Source: an uncultured Clostridia bacterium
GTDB lineage: Bacteria; Bacillota; Clostridia; Oscillospirales; Ruminococcaceae
Reading direction: 5' to 3'
DNA length: 64,000 nucleotides
Assembly (NCBI GenBank): GCA_947630845.1
Contig: CANRJB010000001.1
Span: 62,001-126,000 of the forward strand
Both the position numbers and the translations under genes were made by a program. How positions within the stretch are numbered: the stretch's first letter is position 1; every line of letters starts with the position of its first letter. Positions 30,209 to 38,471 of the stretch are shown piece by piece. The notes beneath the pieces were generated by a model, which saw only the letters and a list, made by a program, of their open reading frames with translations, searched no databases and was not told where the DNA came from.

Positions 30209-32540
30209 ACGCATAAAGGAGATCAACGAGCTGCCACATGGCGAGCTGCGTCTCAATGCCCTGAGCAATGCCATTGCTGATGCCGATGCTGCCGGGGAGA
30301 ATGAATGGCGTTTTTACTTCCGCAACGAGTACATCAAGGAATCCATCTTCCACGGCGACAGCTACAAAGCAATTATCTGTTTCCCGGAATTGCTGCAAAT
30401 CTTTGATGAGGATGAGAATGTAAAGGACGAATACAGCGATGAGCTGATGTGGACGTTCAAGAATGTGTTGGAAAATACCTTTGATTTTTACCAGATCTCA
30501 AGAGAACAGATCGAGACATACTTTGAGGAGTTCAGACGCTACAGCCGGAAGAACGGACTGACTGACCGCATGTATCACATGAAGAAGTGCAAATTCTATC
30601 TCCATGCTGCACCGGAGCGTGTGAAGGAAAGCTATGATGCCTTCCACCGGGAAAAAAGGGATCTCAACAGCGACTGTGAAGCATGTGAGATGAATTTTGA
30701 TATGAAGGTGGCACTGTTCCTCGGAGATGAGGAAAATGCACTGCGGATCGCTGCGCCGCTTCTGGAAGGAAAGAAAAGCTGCGCCGAAGTCCCACAGGCG
30801 ACCTACGGCGAACTGACAAAATACTACCTCTACAAGAACGATCTGGACGAGGCACTTTATTATGGCATCCGCTGTGAACGGATGATCGGGAATGAACCGC
30901 AATTTCTGGAGGAAATGGGGACTCTGCTTGAACTGTACAGCGCAGTTGATCCGGAACACGGCTGGAAATTGCTGAAAGCAAGTCTGCCCGGCTTTATTGC
31001 CTGCCATAATCCGCAGATGCGCATGGATTATGCAAGAGGTGCCTATCGTCTCCTTCATACGATGTCTGCTGTACTGGCAGAGCTGCCAGAGGAGCATAGG
31101 TATACCAAGAATGTGCTGCTGATGCCGCTCCCCTTGCAGCACACGGAAAAAGGCATATCCATTGAAGCCATCCGGGATTATTTCTATGAAATTGCAAGGG
31201 AGCAGTCTGAGCGTCTTGATGCCCGGAATGGGAACAGCAGTTTTATGGACATTCTGCGCAAACAACTGCATGTGGCAGAACCAACCGGTGAAACAGCACA
31301 GAATCGTCCGAAGGTGCTGCACGGACTTGTGGCAAAGCAGCCATCAGTGCTGGCTGTCTCGTTGCCGCAGGGAACGGAAGTTTCGATGGAAACACTGGAA
31401 GAACGCATCAGATCCGCTGTAGCGGAAGGGGATGAACTGATCGATACAGCAGCCGATGAAGAAAACGAGCTTTACATTTCACTAAAACATGATGGGAAAC
31501 TGTTTGAATGGTTTCTCATCAGGACAGAGGAGCCGGAGATCTTCGCAAGACCGGTTGCCGGACTGGATAACGAAACATTCAGCCAGATCATGGAAAATCC
31601 GCAGCGATATATTATGAAAACATCTCTGGGAACCAATCCGATGGAGGACTATGCATTTGCGATGCGGATACTCTCTGCACTGTTTCCGGAAATGCTCGGC
31701 ATGGTCGATCTTTCCACCCAGCACGCCTATCCGGCAAGTTGGGTACATTATGTGGCAGTCTATCCACAGGCAGTGGAAACACATGATATGTTTGGTATCT
31801 ACATCACGGGTTCACAGGAACTGAATGAGGTCTGGATGCAGACACTTGGCATGAATGTGCTGGGAATGCGTGATCTGGAAATAATCGGGGCAACAACGGA
31901 AAATTTCCATGTTTTTGCAGACATGCTCGATGAGATCGCAGCACAGATCGTGAACAACAATATGCTCCCCGATGCCGGAAAACTGGCAGCAGTGTGCTAT
32001 CTGGACGGAAATTCATATACGCTGACATGGGGACTTTCCGAGGACTATGCGGAGGAAGGAAGCATTGCAGCACAGATCAATCATGAAAATTCGTCTGCGA
32101 TGCTGCTTGTCATGAAAGACGAGGAAATGGTACTGCCGACAGCATTCTTTGACATGGAGCAGGAGCTGGAATATCCGAACAGCAACAGAGATTTCCACCG
32201 CCGCCTCCAACTGGCAAAGGCAACATTCGGCATCTTCCGGGATGCGGCTGCAAAGCCGTCTGAGATGGCAGCGGCACGGATGGAATTTTTGCTGGATGAC
32301 GATGCGGCAGAGAAATATGGCTATGGCATTGAGCTGCTTTGGGGAGATGTGAGCCGTGTTGAGGATGGCAGGGTATATATCAGGATCGCAGAATGCTCCG
32401 ATGCTGTTCCGCAGATCAAAGAAGGCGATGAGTACGAAGTGACCGCAGAGACGATTGCCGGATGGATTTTCGTGCCGCAGGGCAGCGAAGAACGATATAC
32501 TCCGGAGAATGGGTATCTTCTGGGAGGTGAAGATGTATGA
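30201..32540 (+). CDS. Hypothetical protein: TPR-like N-terminal half plus DUF4026/DUF2314-like C-terminal half
   Basis: RLNALSNAIADADAAGENEWRFYFRNEYIKESIFHGDSYKAIICFPELL aligns to RLNAMRDAIHEADRAQNLIWQFWFRYDYLRESIFCGDRYYAMIIFPELL upstream; C-terminal EGDEYEVTAETIAGWIFV resembles DUF2314 (from memory). Confidence 0.75.
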   Translation: MFERIKEINELPHGELRLNALSNAIADADAAGENEWRFYFRNEYIKESIFHGDSYKAIICFPELLQIFDEDENVKDEYSDELMWTFKNVLENTFDFYQISREQIETYFEEFRRYSRKNGLTDRMYHMKKCKFYLHAAPERVKESYDAFHREKRDLNSDCEACEMNFDMKVALFLGDEENALRIAAPLLEGKKSCAEVPQATYGELTKYYLYKNDLDEALYYGIRCERMIGNEPQFLEEMGTLLELYSAVDPEHGWKLLKASLPGFIACHNPQMRMDYARGAYRLLHTMSAVLAELPEEHRYTKNVLLMPLPLQHTEKGISIEAIRDYFYEIAREQSERLDARNGNSSFMDILRKQLHVAEPTGETAQNRPKVLHGLVAKQPSVLAVSLPQGTEVSMETLEERIRSAVAEGDELIDTAADEENELYISLKHDGKLFEWFLIRTEEPEIFARPVAGLDNETFSQIMENPQRYIMKTSLGTNPMEDYAFAMRILSALFPEMLGMVDLSTQHAYPASWVHYVAVYPQAVETHDMFGIYITGSQELNEVWMQTLGMNVLGMRDLEIIGATTENFHVFADMLDEIAAQIVNNNMLPDAGKLAAVCYLDGNSYTLTWGLSEDYAEEGSIAAQINHENSSAMLLVMKDEEMVLPTAFFDMEQELEYPNSNRDFHRRLQLAKATFGIFRDAAAKPSEMAAARMEFLLDDDAAEKYGYGIELLWGDVSRVEDGRVYIRIAECSDAVPQIKEGDEYEVTAETIAGWIFVPQGSEERYTPENGYLLGGEDV

Positions 32541-32929
32541 AACGTATCGTGTGGGTCGGAGTCACGATTCTGATCATGATCTGCATCATGGGATTCGGAC
32601 TGCATACACTGAACCATATTGATGATGTGAATCAGGCACGGCGTGAAAAAGAAAGAGGCGAAGACATAGCGTATCAGATCGTCATGACGACAGCGACAAC
32701 AAGCATCTGGGAAAGACTGCGTGCAACGACGGAGATGCCGCAAAATGAGCTTCCACAGGCGAATGCTTCTGCGGAAGGCAGTTTGCCGGAGGGGGCACAG
32801 GAGGTCGGCGATATGCCTTCTACCATGCCTGTGCAGGAGGAGGAACAGCCTGTCGTTCCCGATGTGGACACAGCACCTGCGCCCCAGACGAATACGGTCA
32901 CAAATCATTTTGTGATCAATGGAAACTGA
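32537..32929 (+). CDS. Small single-TM protein with acidic/Pro-rich tail
   Basis: ATGA overlap with previous gene; N-terminal TM VWVGVTILIMICIMGFGLHTL. Confidence 0.6.
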   Translation: MKRIVWVGVTILIMICIMGFGLHTLNHIDDVNQARREKERGEDIAYQIVMTTATTSIWERLRATTEMPQNELPQANASAEGSLPEGAQEVGDMPSTMPVQEEEQPVVPDVDTAPAPQTNTVTNHFVINGN

Positions 32930-32967
32930 TCCTGAATCCGGATCGGAAGATGCAGTATGATGCAAAT

Positions 32968-33000
32968 TTCCCATCATCCGATGAAACCGGATGATGGGAA
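32968..33000. repeat. Intergenic hairpin repeat (R5)
   Basis: TTCCCATCATCCG atgaaac CGGATGATGGGAA, 13-bp perfect stem. Confidence 0.7.
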
Positions 33001-33044
33001 ACGTCCGCTGTGGAAGAACGTATGCGCAGAAAGAGGTGAATGAT

Positions 33045-33146
33045 TTGAAACCAAAAAAGAGTATGGCAATGCGCATCATTGTTCTGGTGATCGCCATTGC
33101 AATGATGGCAGGCTTCTTCATGCTGCCGCTGTTACAGAATCAGTAA
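33045..33146 (+). CDS. Putative 33-aa single-TM peptide
   Basis: SD AGAGGTG upstream, TTG start: LKPKKSMAMRIIVLVIAIAMMAGFFMLPLLQNQ; below the ORF-track length cutoff. Confidence 0.45.
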   Translation: MKPKKSMAMRIIVLVIAIAMMAGFFMLPLLQNQ

Positions 33147-33179
33147 CGTGCCGTTTTGCGGTGTTTGTGGGAATACGAA

Positions 33180-33215
33180 TCCCTGACGATCTGATAGAAA
33201 CCGGATCGTCAGGGA
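33180..33215. repeat. Intergenic hairpin repeat (R4)
   Basis: TCCCTGACGATC tgatagaaaccg GATCGTCAGGGA, 12-bp perfect stem. Confidence 0.7.
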
Positions 33216-33246
33216 TCGTCTGTTGCGCAGAAAACGGTATGATGTA

Positions 33247-33804
33247 CTATATCTTGCGCCTGACCCATTTCCGGAAACGTGCCGGCTGCGGCAGAAGATA
33301 CTCGATCAAGGCGCAGTATTTGTCTACGAAGGTGATGACATAAGTCTCCGCATACTTGGGGCGGGCAGAGGTAACAGGCCACATGTGATTCTCGATCATG
33401 TCCTGCTCACGCTCATTAAGCTCCAACAGTTGTGATGCGCTCTCCAATGCTACCATAGGATGGTAGCTGCTGTGGCAGATGGAATGGGCTGTGCTGACAT
33501 AATGTGCGGTATCGTAATGGTAGAGGTCATGTAACAGACCTGCTCTTGCTGCCGATGTGGCATCAAGCCGGAACAGCCGGCAGACCCTGTAATTATAATA
33601 CGAAACATTCAGGCTATGCTGAAAGCGTGTGGTCATCTTATGGTGGGTAAAATTCTTCAGTGCCTGAACCTCGTCTGTTTGCAGCAGCTCTTTCACAAGT
33701 GGGTAAAATTCCTGCATCATGAGATTCTTCCGGCATCCGTCAACGTGCAGCCATGCACCGATACTGGTCAGATAGGCGATCATTGCCTTTCTCCGTTTAC
33801 TCAT
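33247..33804 (-). CDS. HD-domain phosphohydrolase-like protein
   Basis: RAGLLHDLYHYD, HSICHSSYHP; TTGACA-17-TATAAT promoter upstream on - strand. Confidence 0.8.
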   Translation of the reverse strand: MSKRRKAMIAYLTSIGAWLHVDGCRKNLMMQEFYPLVKELLQTDEVQALKNFTHHKMTTRFQHSLNVSYYNYRVCRLFRLDATSAARAGLLHDLYHYDTAHYVSTAHSICHSSYHPMVALESASQLLELNEREQDMIENHMWPVTSARPKYAETYVITFVDKYCALIEYLLPQPARFRKWVRRKI

Positions 33805-33909
33805 CCAATCCCCCCTTATTCTTATTATATCCTCTGCGTGAAAGGATGTCAAGCGTTTTTTACATCCTTTTCTGTAAAAAAATGGAAATTGAAAAAAGTG
33901 AAAAAAACA

Positions 33910-33938
33910 CTTGACAAAAACGGAAATTTATAGTATAA
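33910..33938 (+). promoter_or_regulatory. Consensus promoter TTGACA-17-TATAAT for T-box/leuA
   Basis: TTGACA 33910-33915, TATAAT 33933-33938. Confidence 0.85.
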
Positions 33939-33945
33939 TGGTAAT

Positions 33946-34218
33946 ATGGAAATGCGATGATGGGAAACAAGACGCAGACCCCTGATTCCAGAGAGCTGCC
34001 GGATGGTGCGAGACAGCGTCAGGACTGTGGGATAACTCCTCCCTGAGCAGATGCGCTGAAACATATGGATTAGGCGTATCCGGTTTCTCCCGTTACAGAG
34101 AGATGTATTCCGGAAACGGGATGCAGCAGAGTGGGCGTGTTTACGTCAAGAAGAGTGGTACCACGGAGTATATGCAGCTTCGTCTCTTTTATGCTGTAGG
34201 GCATAAAAGAGCTTTTTT
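33946..34218 (+). promoter_or_regulatory. T-box leader (probable Leu, CUC specifier) with terminator
   Basis: T-box motif AAGAGTGGTACCACGG at 34151-34166; terminator CTCTTTTATGC tgtagg GCATAAAAGAG CTTTTTT at 34184-34217; candidate specifier CTC 34036-34038; leuA downstream. Confidence 0.88.
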
Positions 34219-34257
34219 ATGCCATGCAGACAGTTTTTACAGAAAGGCGGAATCAAT

Positions 34258-35916
34258 ATGAAAAATTATCAGAAGTACACAAGACAGTATTTCGATGTGG
34301 AAAATCCCCCCATGCGCTGGGCAAAGAGATCCTACATCGACAAAGCTCCCCAGTGGTGCAGCGTTGACCTGCGGGACGGCAATCAAGCACTCATCATTCC
34401 TATGAGCTTAGAGGAAAAGCTGGATTTTTTCAAGCTGCTCGTCAAGATCGGTTTCAAGGAGATCGAAGTCGGCTTTCCGGCAGCATCGGAAACGGAATAT
34501 GAATTCTGCCGTGCGCTGATTGAACAAGACCTGATCCCGGATGATGTCACCATTCAGGTGCTTACACAGTCCAGAGAACATATCATCGCCAAGACCTATG
34601 AGGCTCTGAAAGGCTGCAAGCATGCCATCGTTCATCTGTACAACTCCACCTCCCTTGCACAGCGTGAGCAAGTATTCCGTAAAAGCAAGGAGGAAATCAT
34701 TGATATTGCCGTGTTCGGCGCAAGGCTCTGCAAGGAATATCGGGAAAAGACCCCCGGCAATTTCCGGTTTGAATACTCTCCGGAGAGCTTCACCGGAACA
34801 GAGCCGGAATTTGCAGCCGAGATCTGCAATGCCGTTCTGGATATCTGGCAGCCGACTCCTGAAGATAAGGTCATTATCAATCTGCCTGTCACTGTGGAGC
34901 ATTCCATGCCGCATGTCTATGCCAACCAGATCGAGTACATGTGTGACCACCTGAACAACCGGGAAAATGTCATTATCTCCCTCCATCCGCACAATGACAG
35001 AGGATGTGCCGTTGCAGACAGCGAAATGGGACTGCTTGCAGGTGCTGACCGCATTGAGGGCACGCTCTTTGGTAACGGCGAACGTACCGGCAACGTGGAC
35101 ATCGTGACGCTGGGAATGAATATGTTCTCACAGGGAATTGACCCGGAGCTGGACTTTTCCAATCTGCCGGAGCTGACCGATCTGTATGAGCGTGTCACCC
35201 GGATGCAGATCAATGACCGCCAGCCGTACAGCGGTAAGCTCGTCTTTGCTGCATTCAGCGGCTCGCATCAGGATGCTATCGCCAAAGGAATGAAATACCG
35301 TGAGGAGAAAAAGACTGACCTCTGGACGGTTCCCTATCTGCCCATCGACCCGACCGATGTCGGCAGGGTGTATGAAGCAGATGTGATACGCATCAACAGC
35401 CAGTCCGGTAAGGGCGGCATCGGCTATCTGCTCGAAACACAGTTCGGTCTTGATCTGCCGAAGACGATGCGAGAGGAATTTGGTTATCTCGTGAAGGGCA
35501 TCTCCGACCATGCACACAAGGAGCTTCTGCCGGAAGAAGTACACGAGATCTTCCAGACGACCTATGTCAACATCCGGACACCTCTTGCCTATCAGGAAAT
35601 TCATTATGTCCAGAAAAATGGTATCCAGACTTCTGTTACGCTCACTAAGAACGGCGACCCCTTCACCATCAAGGCGGACGGGACTGGCAGACTGGATGCA
35701 GTGTGCAATGCATTAAGGGCTTTCTTAGGGAAGAAATTCACCATCAAGTCCTACACCGAACATGCTCTGACCATCACTTCGCAGTCCGATGCCGTCTCCT
35801 ATGTGGCGATCGAAGCAGAGGGCAAGACCTACTGGGGCGTTGGCATCAAGCGTGACATCACGGATTCGTCCGTTGCGGCACTGTTCAGTGCGCTCAACCG
35901 GTATTTACAGAAATAA
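34258..35916 (+). CDS. leuA: 2-isopropylmalate synthase
   Basis: MRWAKRSYIDKAPQWCSVDLRDGNQALI, ISLHPHNDRGCAVADSE, GNGERTGNVDIVTLGMN. Confidence 0.96.
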   Translation: MKNYQKYTRQYFDVENPPMRWAKRSYIDKAPQWCSVDLRDGNQALIIPMSLEEKLDFFKLLVKIGFKEIEVGFPAASETEYEFCRALIEQDLIPDDVTIQVLTQSREHIIAKTYEALKGCKHAIVHLYNSTSLAQREQVFRKSKEEIIDIAVFGARLCKEYREKTPGNFRFEYSPESFTGTEPEFAAEICNAVLDIWQPTPEDKVIINLPVTVEHSMPHVYANQIEYMCDHLNNRENVIISLHPHNDRGCAVADSEMGLLAGADRIEGTLFGNGERTGNVDIVTLGMNMFSQGIDPELDFSNLPELTDLYERVTRMQINDRQPYSGKLVFAAFSGSHQDAIAKGMKYREEKKTDLWTVPYLPIDPTDVGRVYEADVIRINSQSGKGGIGYLLETQFGLDLPKTMREEFGYLVKGISDHAHKELLPEEVHEIFQTTYVNIRTPLAYQEIHYVQKNGIQTSVTLTKNGDPFTIKADGTGRLDAVCNALRAFLGKKFTIKSYTEHALTITSQSDAVSYVAIEAEGKTYWGVGIKRDITDSSVAALFSALNRYLQK

Positions 35917-35923
35917 CACAAAA

Positions 35924-35953
35924 CCCCGACCGGATAACGGTCGGGGTCTTGCG
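35924..35953. terminator. Intrinsic terminator after leuA
   Basis: CCCCGACCG gataa CGGTCGGGG TCTTG; weak U tract. Confidence 0.6.
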
Positions 35954-35975
35954 TCTTGGATTCTTTTTTGCAAAA

Positions 35976-37175
35976 TCATCCTTCAAGAATTTTCTTCTTC
36001 AAGAAAGAAAGGTCGTAAATATTCACCCTGCCATCCTGATTGATGTCGGCGGCAGAATAGCCTTCAAGGGGAGTTGTGCTGTATCCGAGAATGTATCTTT
36101 GCAATTCCACTGCATCAATCACATCAAAGCGGTCGTTGCCATTGAGGTCGCCTATGAGGACAGGCTCTGTGGAGAGGAGGTTCGGGCATTCGTTAAATTC
36201 CACTTTCAGATTTTCTGAATATTGATCGACCGCCACTTGTTTCAGGTTCGGACATCCAGAAATACGGATGGTTCTTTCATTAAATAAGCTTTTTGGTAAG
36301 GACAATGTAATGTATTCCATATTATCGCAACCATAAACAACCACTGTATAAGCGTCCGACCGCTGCAAATCTAAATCAAGTGTTCTGAGTGCATCACAGT
36401 TTTTGACAAATACTCTGCTTACCATATTGCCATTTACAAAATTGAGTTCTTCCAAAGAATCCATATCAAACAGGTATAAACCTGCCTTAGATAAAACATT
36501 ATTTGGTACATCTGGTACATCAGCATCAATTGTAAGACTTTTCAGCTTCGGACAATTCTCAAATGTACCATTACTATATATGCAGACAACGCCATTGATC
36601 TCCTCAAGAGCATCGCAGCCGCTGAACACTTTGTCTATCACTATGCCCACACTTTCGGGGAGCGTAACACTTGTCAGTTTTTTTGCATTGGCAAATGCCA
36701 TTCTTTCAATTGTTTCTGTCCCATCAGGAATGGTATAGGCTCCTTCACGCCCCTCCGGATATCTCAACAGTACTCCGAGATCTTTTGAAAATAACACACC
36801 ATCGATATCCGCAAAGTAACGATTTTCCGGATCGACCTTAATTTCCTGCAGATCCTTTAAATCATCAAAAGGATAGTAACACCCCTGCTCATCTTGATCT
36901 ATATCAACATCATATCCGTCAAGTTTTGCCGGAATTGTGATTGAAGTTGCAGACTTATCAATTACCTCAGTAATATCCGCTTCATACTGTATCTCGCCCT
37001 TACTCTCAAGCCAATGTACTGTATAAACAAATCCGTCAGCTATGTTTCCATCGCTGACGATTCCTTTATTCCATTCATATGAACCTTCTTCATATTCCTG
37101 TGCAGACACTGAAAAGGGAAGAGAAGAAACGACAAGCATAGATACAGAAAGGATAGAAGCAATCAGTTTTTTCAT
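35976..37175 (-). CDS. Secreted BspA-like leucine-rich-repeat protein with C-terminal dockerin
   Basis: Signal peptide; LRR_5-like segments (YTIPDGTETIERMAFANAKKLTSVTLPESV); dockerin GDLNGNDRFDVIDAVELQRYILG...ADINQDGRVNIYDLSFLKKKILE. Confidence 0.85.
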   Translation of the reverse strand: MKKLIASILSVSMLVVSSLPFSVSAQEYEEGSYEWNKGIVSDGNIADGFVYTVHWLESKGEIQYEADITEVIDKSATSITIPAKLDGYDVDIDQDEQGCYYPFDDLKDLQEIKVDPENRYFADIDGVLFSKDLGVLLRYPEGREGAYTIPDGTETIERMAFANAKKLTSVTLPESVGIVIDKVFSGCDALEEINGVVCIYSNGTFENCPKLKSLTIDADVPDVPNNVLSKAGLYLFDMDSLEELNFVNGNMVSRVFVKNCDALRTLDLDLQRSDAYTVVVYGCDNMEYITLSLPKSLFNERTIRISGCPNLKQVAVDQYSENLKVEFNECPNLLSTEPVLIGDLNGNDRFDVIDAVELQRYILGYSTTPLEGYSAADINQDGRVNIYDLSFLKKKILEG

Positions 37176-37374
37176 AATATCAGCCCTTTCATAAAAATAT
37201 ACATCAGCTTACAAATTTCCTTCACATCATTTTTTTAGGGCATCATCCCTTTCTATAAAAATGTACGTCGGTTTACGGACTTCCTTTCTCATCATTTTTG
37301 TTAGGGCATCATTCCTTTCTATAAAAATGCACGTCGGTTTACGGACTTCTTTCTCACCATTTTTTTCATCCCTT
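37176..37374 (-). repeat. Three ~66-nt tandem leader repeats (two near-identical, one diverged) each with an SD-like GAAAGG
   Basis: Units share TCCGTAAACCGACGTxCATTTTTATAGAAAGGxATGATGCCCTAA; aligned by eye. Confidence 0.85.
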
Positions 37375-37380
37375 ACCTTG

Positions 37381-37409
37381 ATTATACAATCTGTATCTGG
37401 AATTGTCAA
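37381..37409 (-). promoter_or_regulatory. Consensus promoter TTGACA-17-TATAAT for LRR-dockerin gene
   Basis: - strand TTGACA 37409-37404, TATAAT 37386-37381. Confidence 0.8.
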
Positions 37410-37495
37410 GTACATTTTTCGCTAAAATTTTAAGAAAAATTTTGTGCAAAATGCCACTTTTGCAACCCGGATGCAGGACAACTGCCCGATGGTAT

Positions 37496-38182
37496 CTATC
37501 TGATATCTGTATTCTTGACCGTTACCGGAAGAATCTTGTCAAATACCGCATAAAACTTGACCGGAATGTATTTGTTCAGATGGCATTTCCCAAAGAACCA
37601 CTTCCGGTAGGTACATGCCTGTATCATGTCATCAAAAAATGCATGTACCTCCAGCCGTTCCCGTGTGTCGATGCCAAGACAATCTTTGAGGGATGCAGGC
37701 GGTTCGTGCGTGATGACATAGTCAATGTCGTTGCCCTGCAGCGAGAGCCGGTGGATGGCTGCGGCGATCTCCTGCTGTGTGGGACGTTCCTGACGCCACC
37801 AATGCTCCGTGTCGGCACGGTAGTCATAATCCTGACTGTGTCCGCCGCCGAAGGTGAAGTAGGTGTGTTCCTCGATCGTGAAGATCTGCCCCCGGCACAA
37901 GTGAATGATGTTGCCGGCGATCTTATGCACAGAGCCGCCCTTCCACTTCATTTTAGGGTACTGTTCCAACAGCTCAAAATTCTCGTGACACCCGTCCACA
38001 AAGGCGACTGTATACGGCAGCGCTGCCATTTTCCGCAGCACAGAGCGTTCCCGTCTGCTGCCGTCCCAGATGAAACCAAAATCCCCGCACACGATGAGCG
38101 TATCCGCTGCCCCGAAATTGCGCAGCTCCTTTGCCTTAAAACGCCCCCATTCTCCGTGCATGTCGCCGGTGACATAGACCAT
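37496..38182 (-). CDS. Metallophosphoesterase
   Basis: MVYVTGDMHGEW, VCGDFGFIWDG, VDGCHENFE, YVITHEPP. Confidence 0.85.
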   Translation of the reverse strand: MVYVTGDMHGEWGRFKAKELRNFGAADTLIVCGDFGFIWDGSRRERSVLRKMAALPYTVAFVDGCHENFELLEQYPKMKWKGGSVHKIAGNIIHLCRGQIFTIEEHTYFTFGGGHSQDYDYRADTEHWWRQERPTQQEIAAAIHRLSLQGNDIDYVITHEPPASLKDCLGIDTRERLEVHAFFDDMIQACTYRKWFFGKCHLNKYIPVKFYAVFDKILPVTVKNTDIR

Positions 38183-38408
38183 TGGCTTTCCTCCTACCTT
38201 TTTATACCGATTCTTCTGTCCACCTGTCAGAGCGACAGGAAATCAGTATGTCTACTTTCATTATACCACGCATCCGCACAAGCTGTCAAGGGGAATTTTT
38301 CTTCCTTCCGGACAGCGCATGCCGCAATGACGGATGTGCCGGGCTGTAGAAATTCGGGGAGAGAATCTGTATATTTTATAGAAATTTATAATTTTTTCAA
38401 AAAACTAT

Positions 38409-38436
38409 TTGCATTTGTCCATTTTTTTGGTATAAT
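38409..38436 (+). promoter_or_regulatory. Promoter TTGCAT-16-TATAAT
   Basis: Upstream of DacF-like gene. Confidence 0.55.
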
Positions 38437-38471
38437 AGAAGTGTATCAACACTGAAATGGAGGACGACATC

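Noticed and set aside
37227-37415. 62-aa - strand ORF through the leader repeats
   Set aside because: ORF is a by-product of the 66-nt (22-codon) repeats and starts at or upstream of the predicted transcription start.
38218-38246. CCTGTC/GACAGG hairpins at ~38225 and ~41980 as further members of the repeat family
   Set aside because: Short stems and no shared flanks; could be chance.
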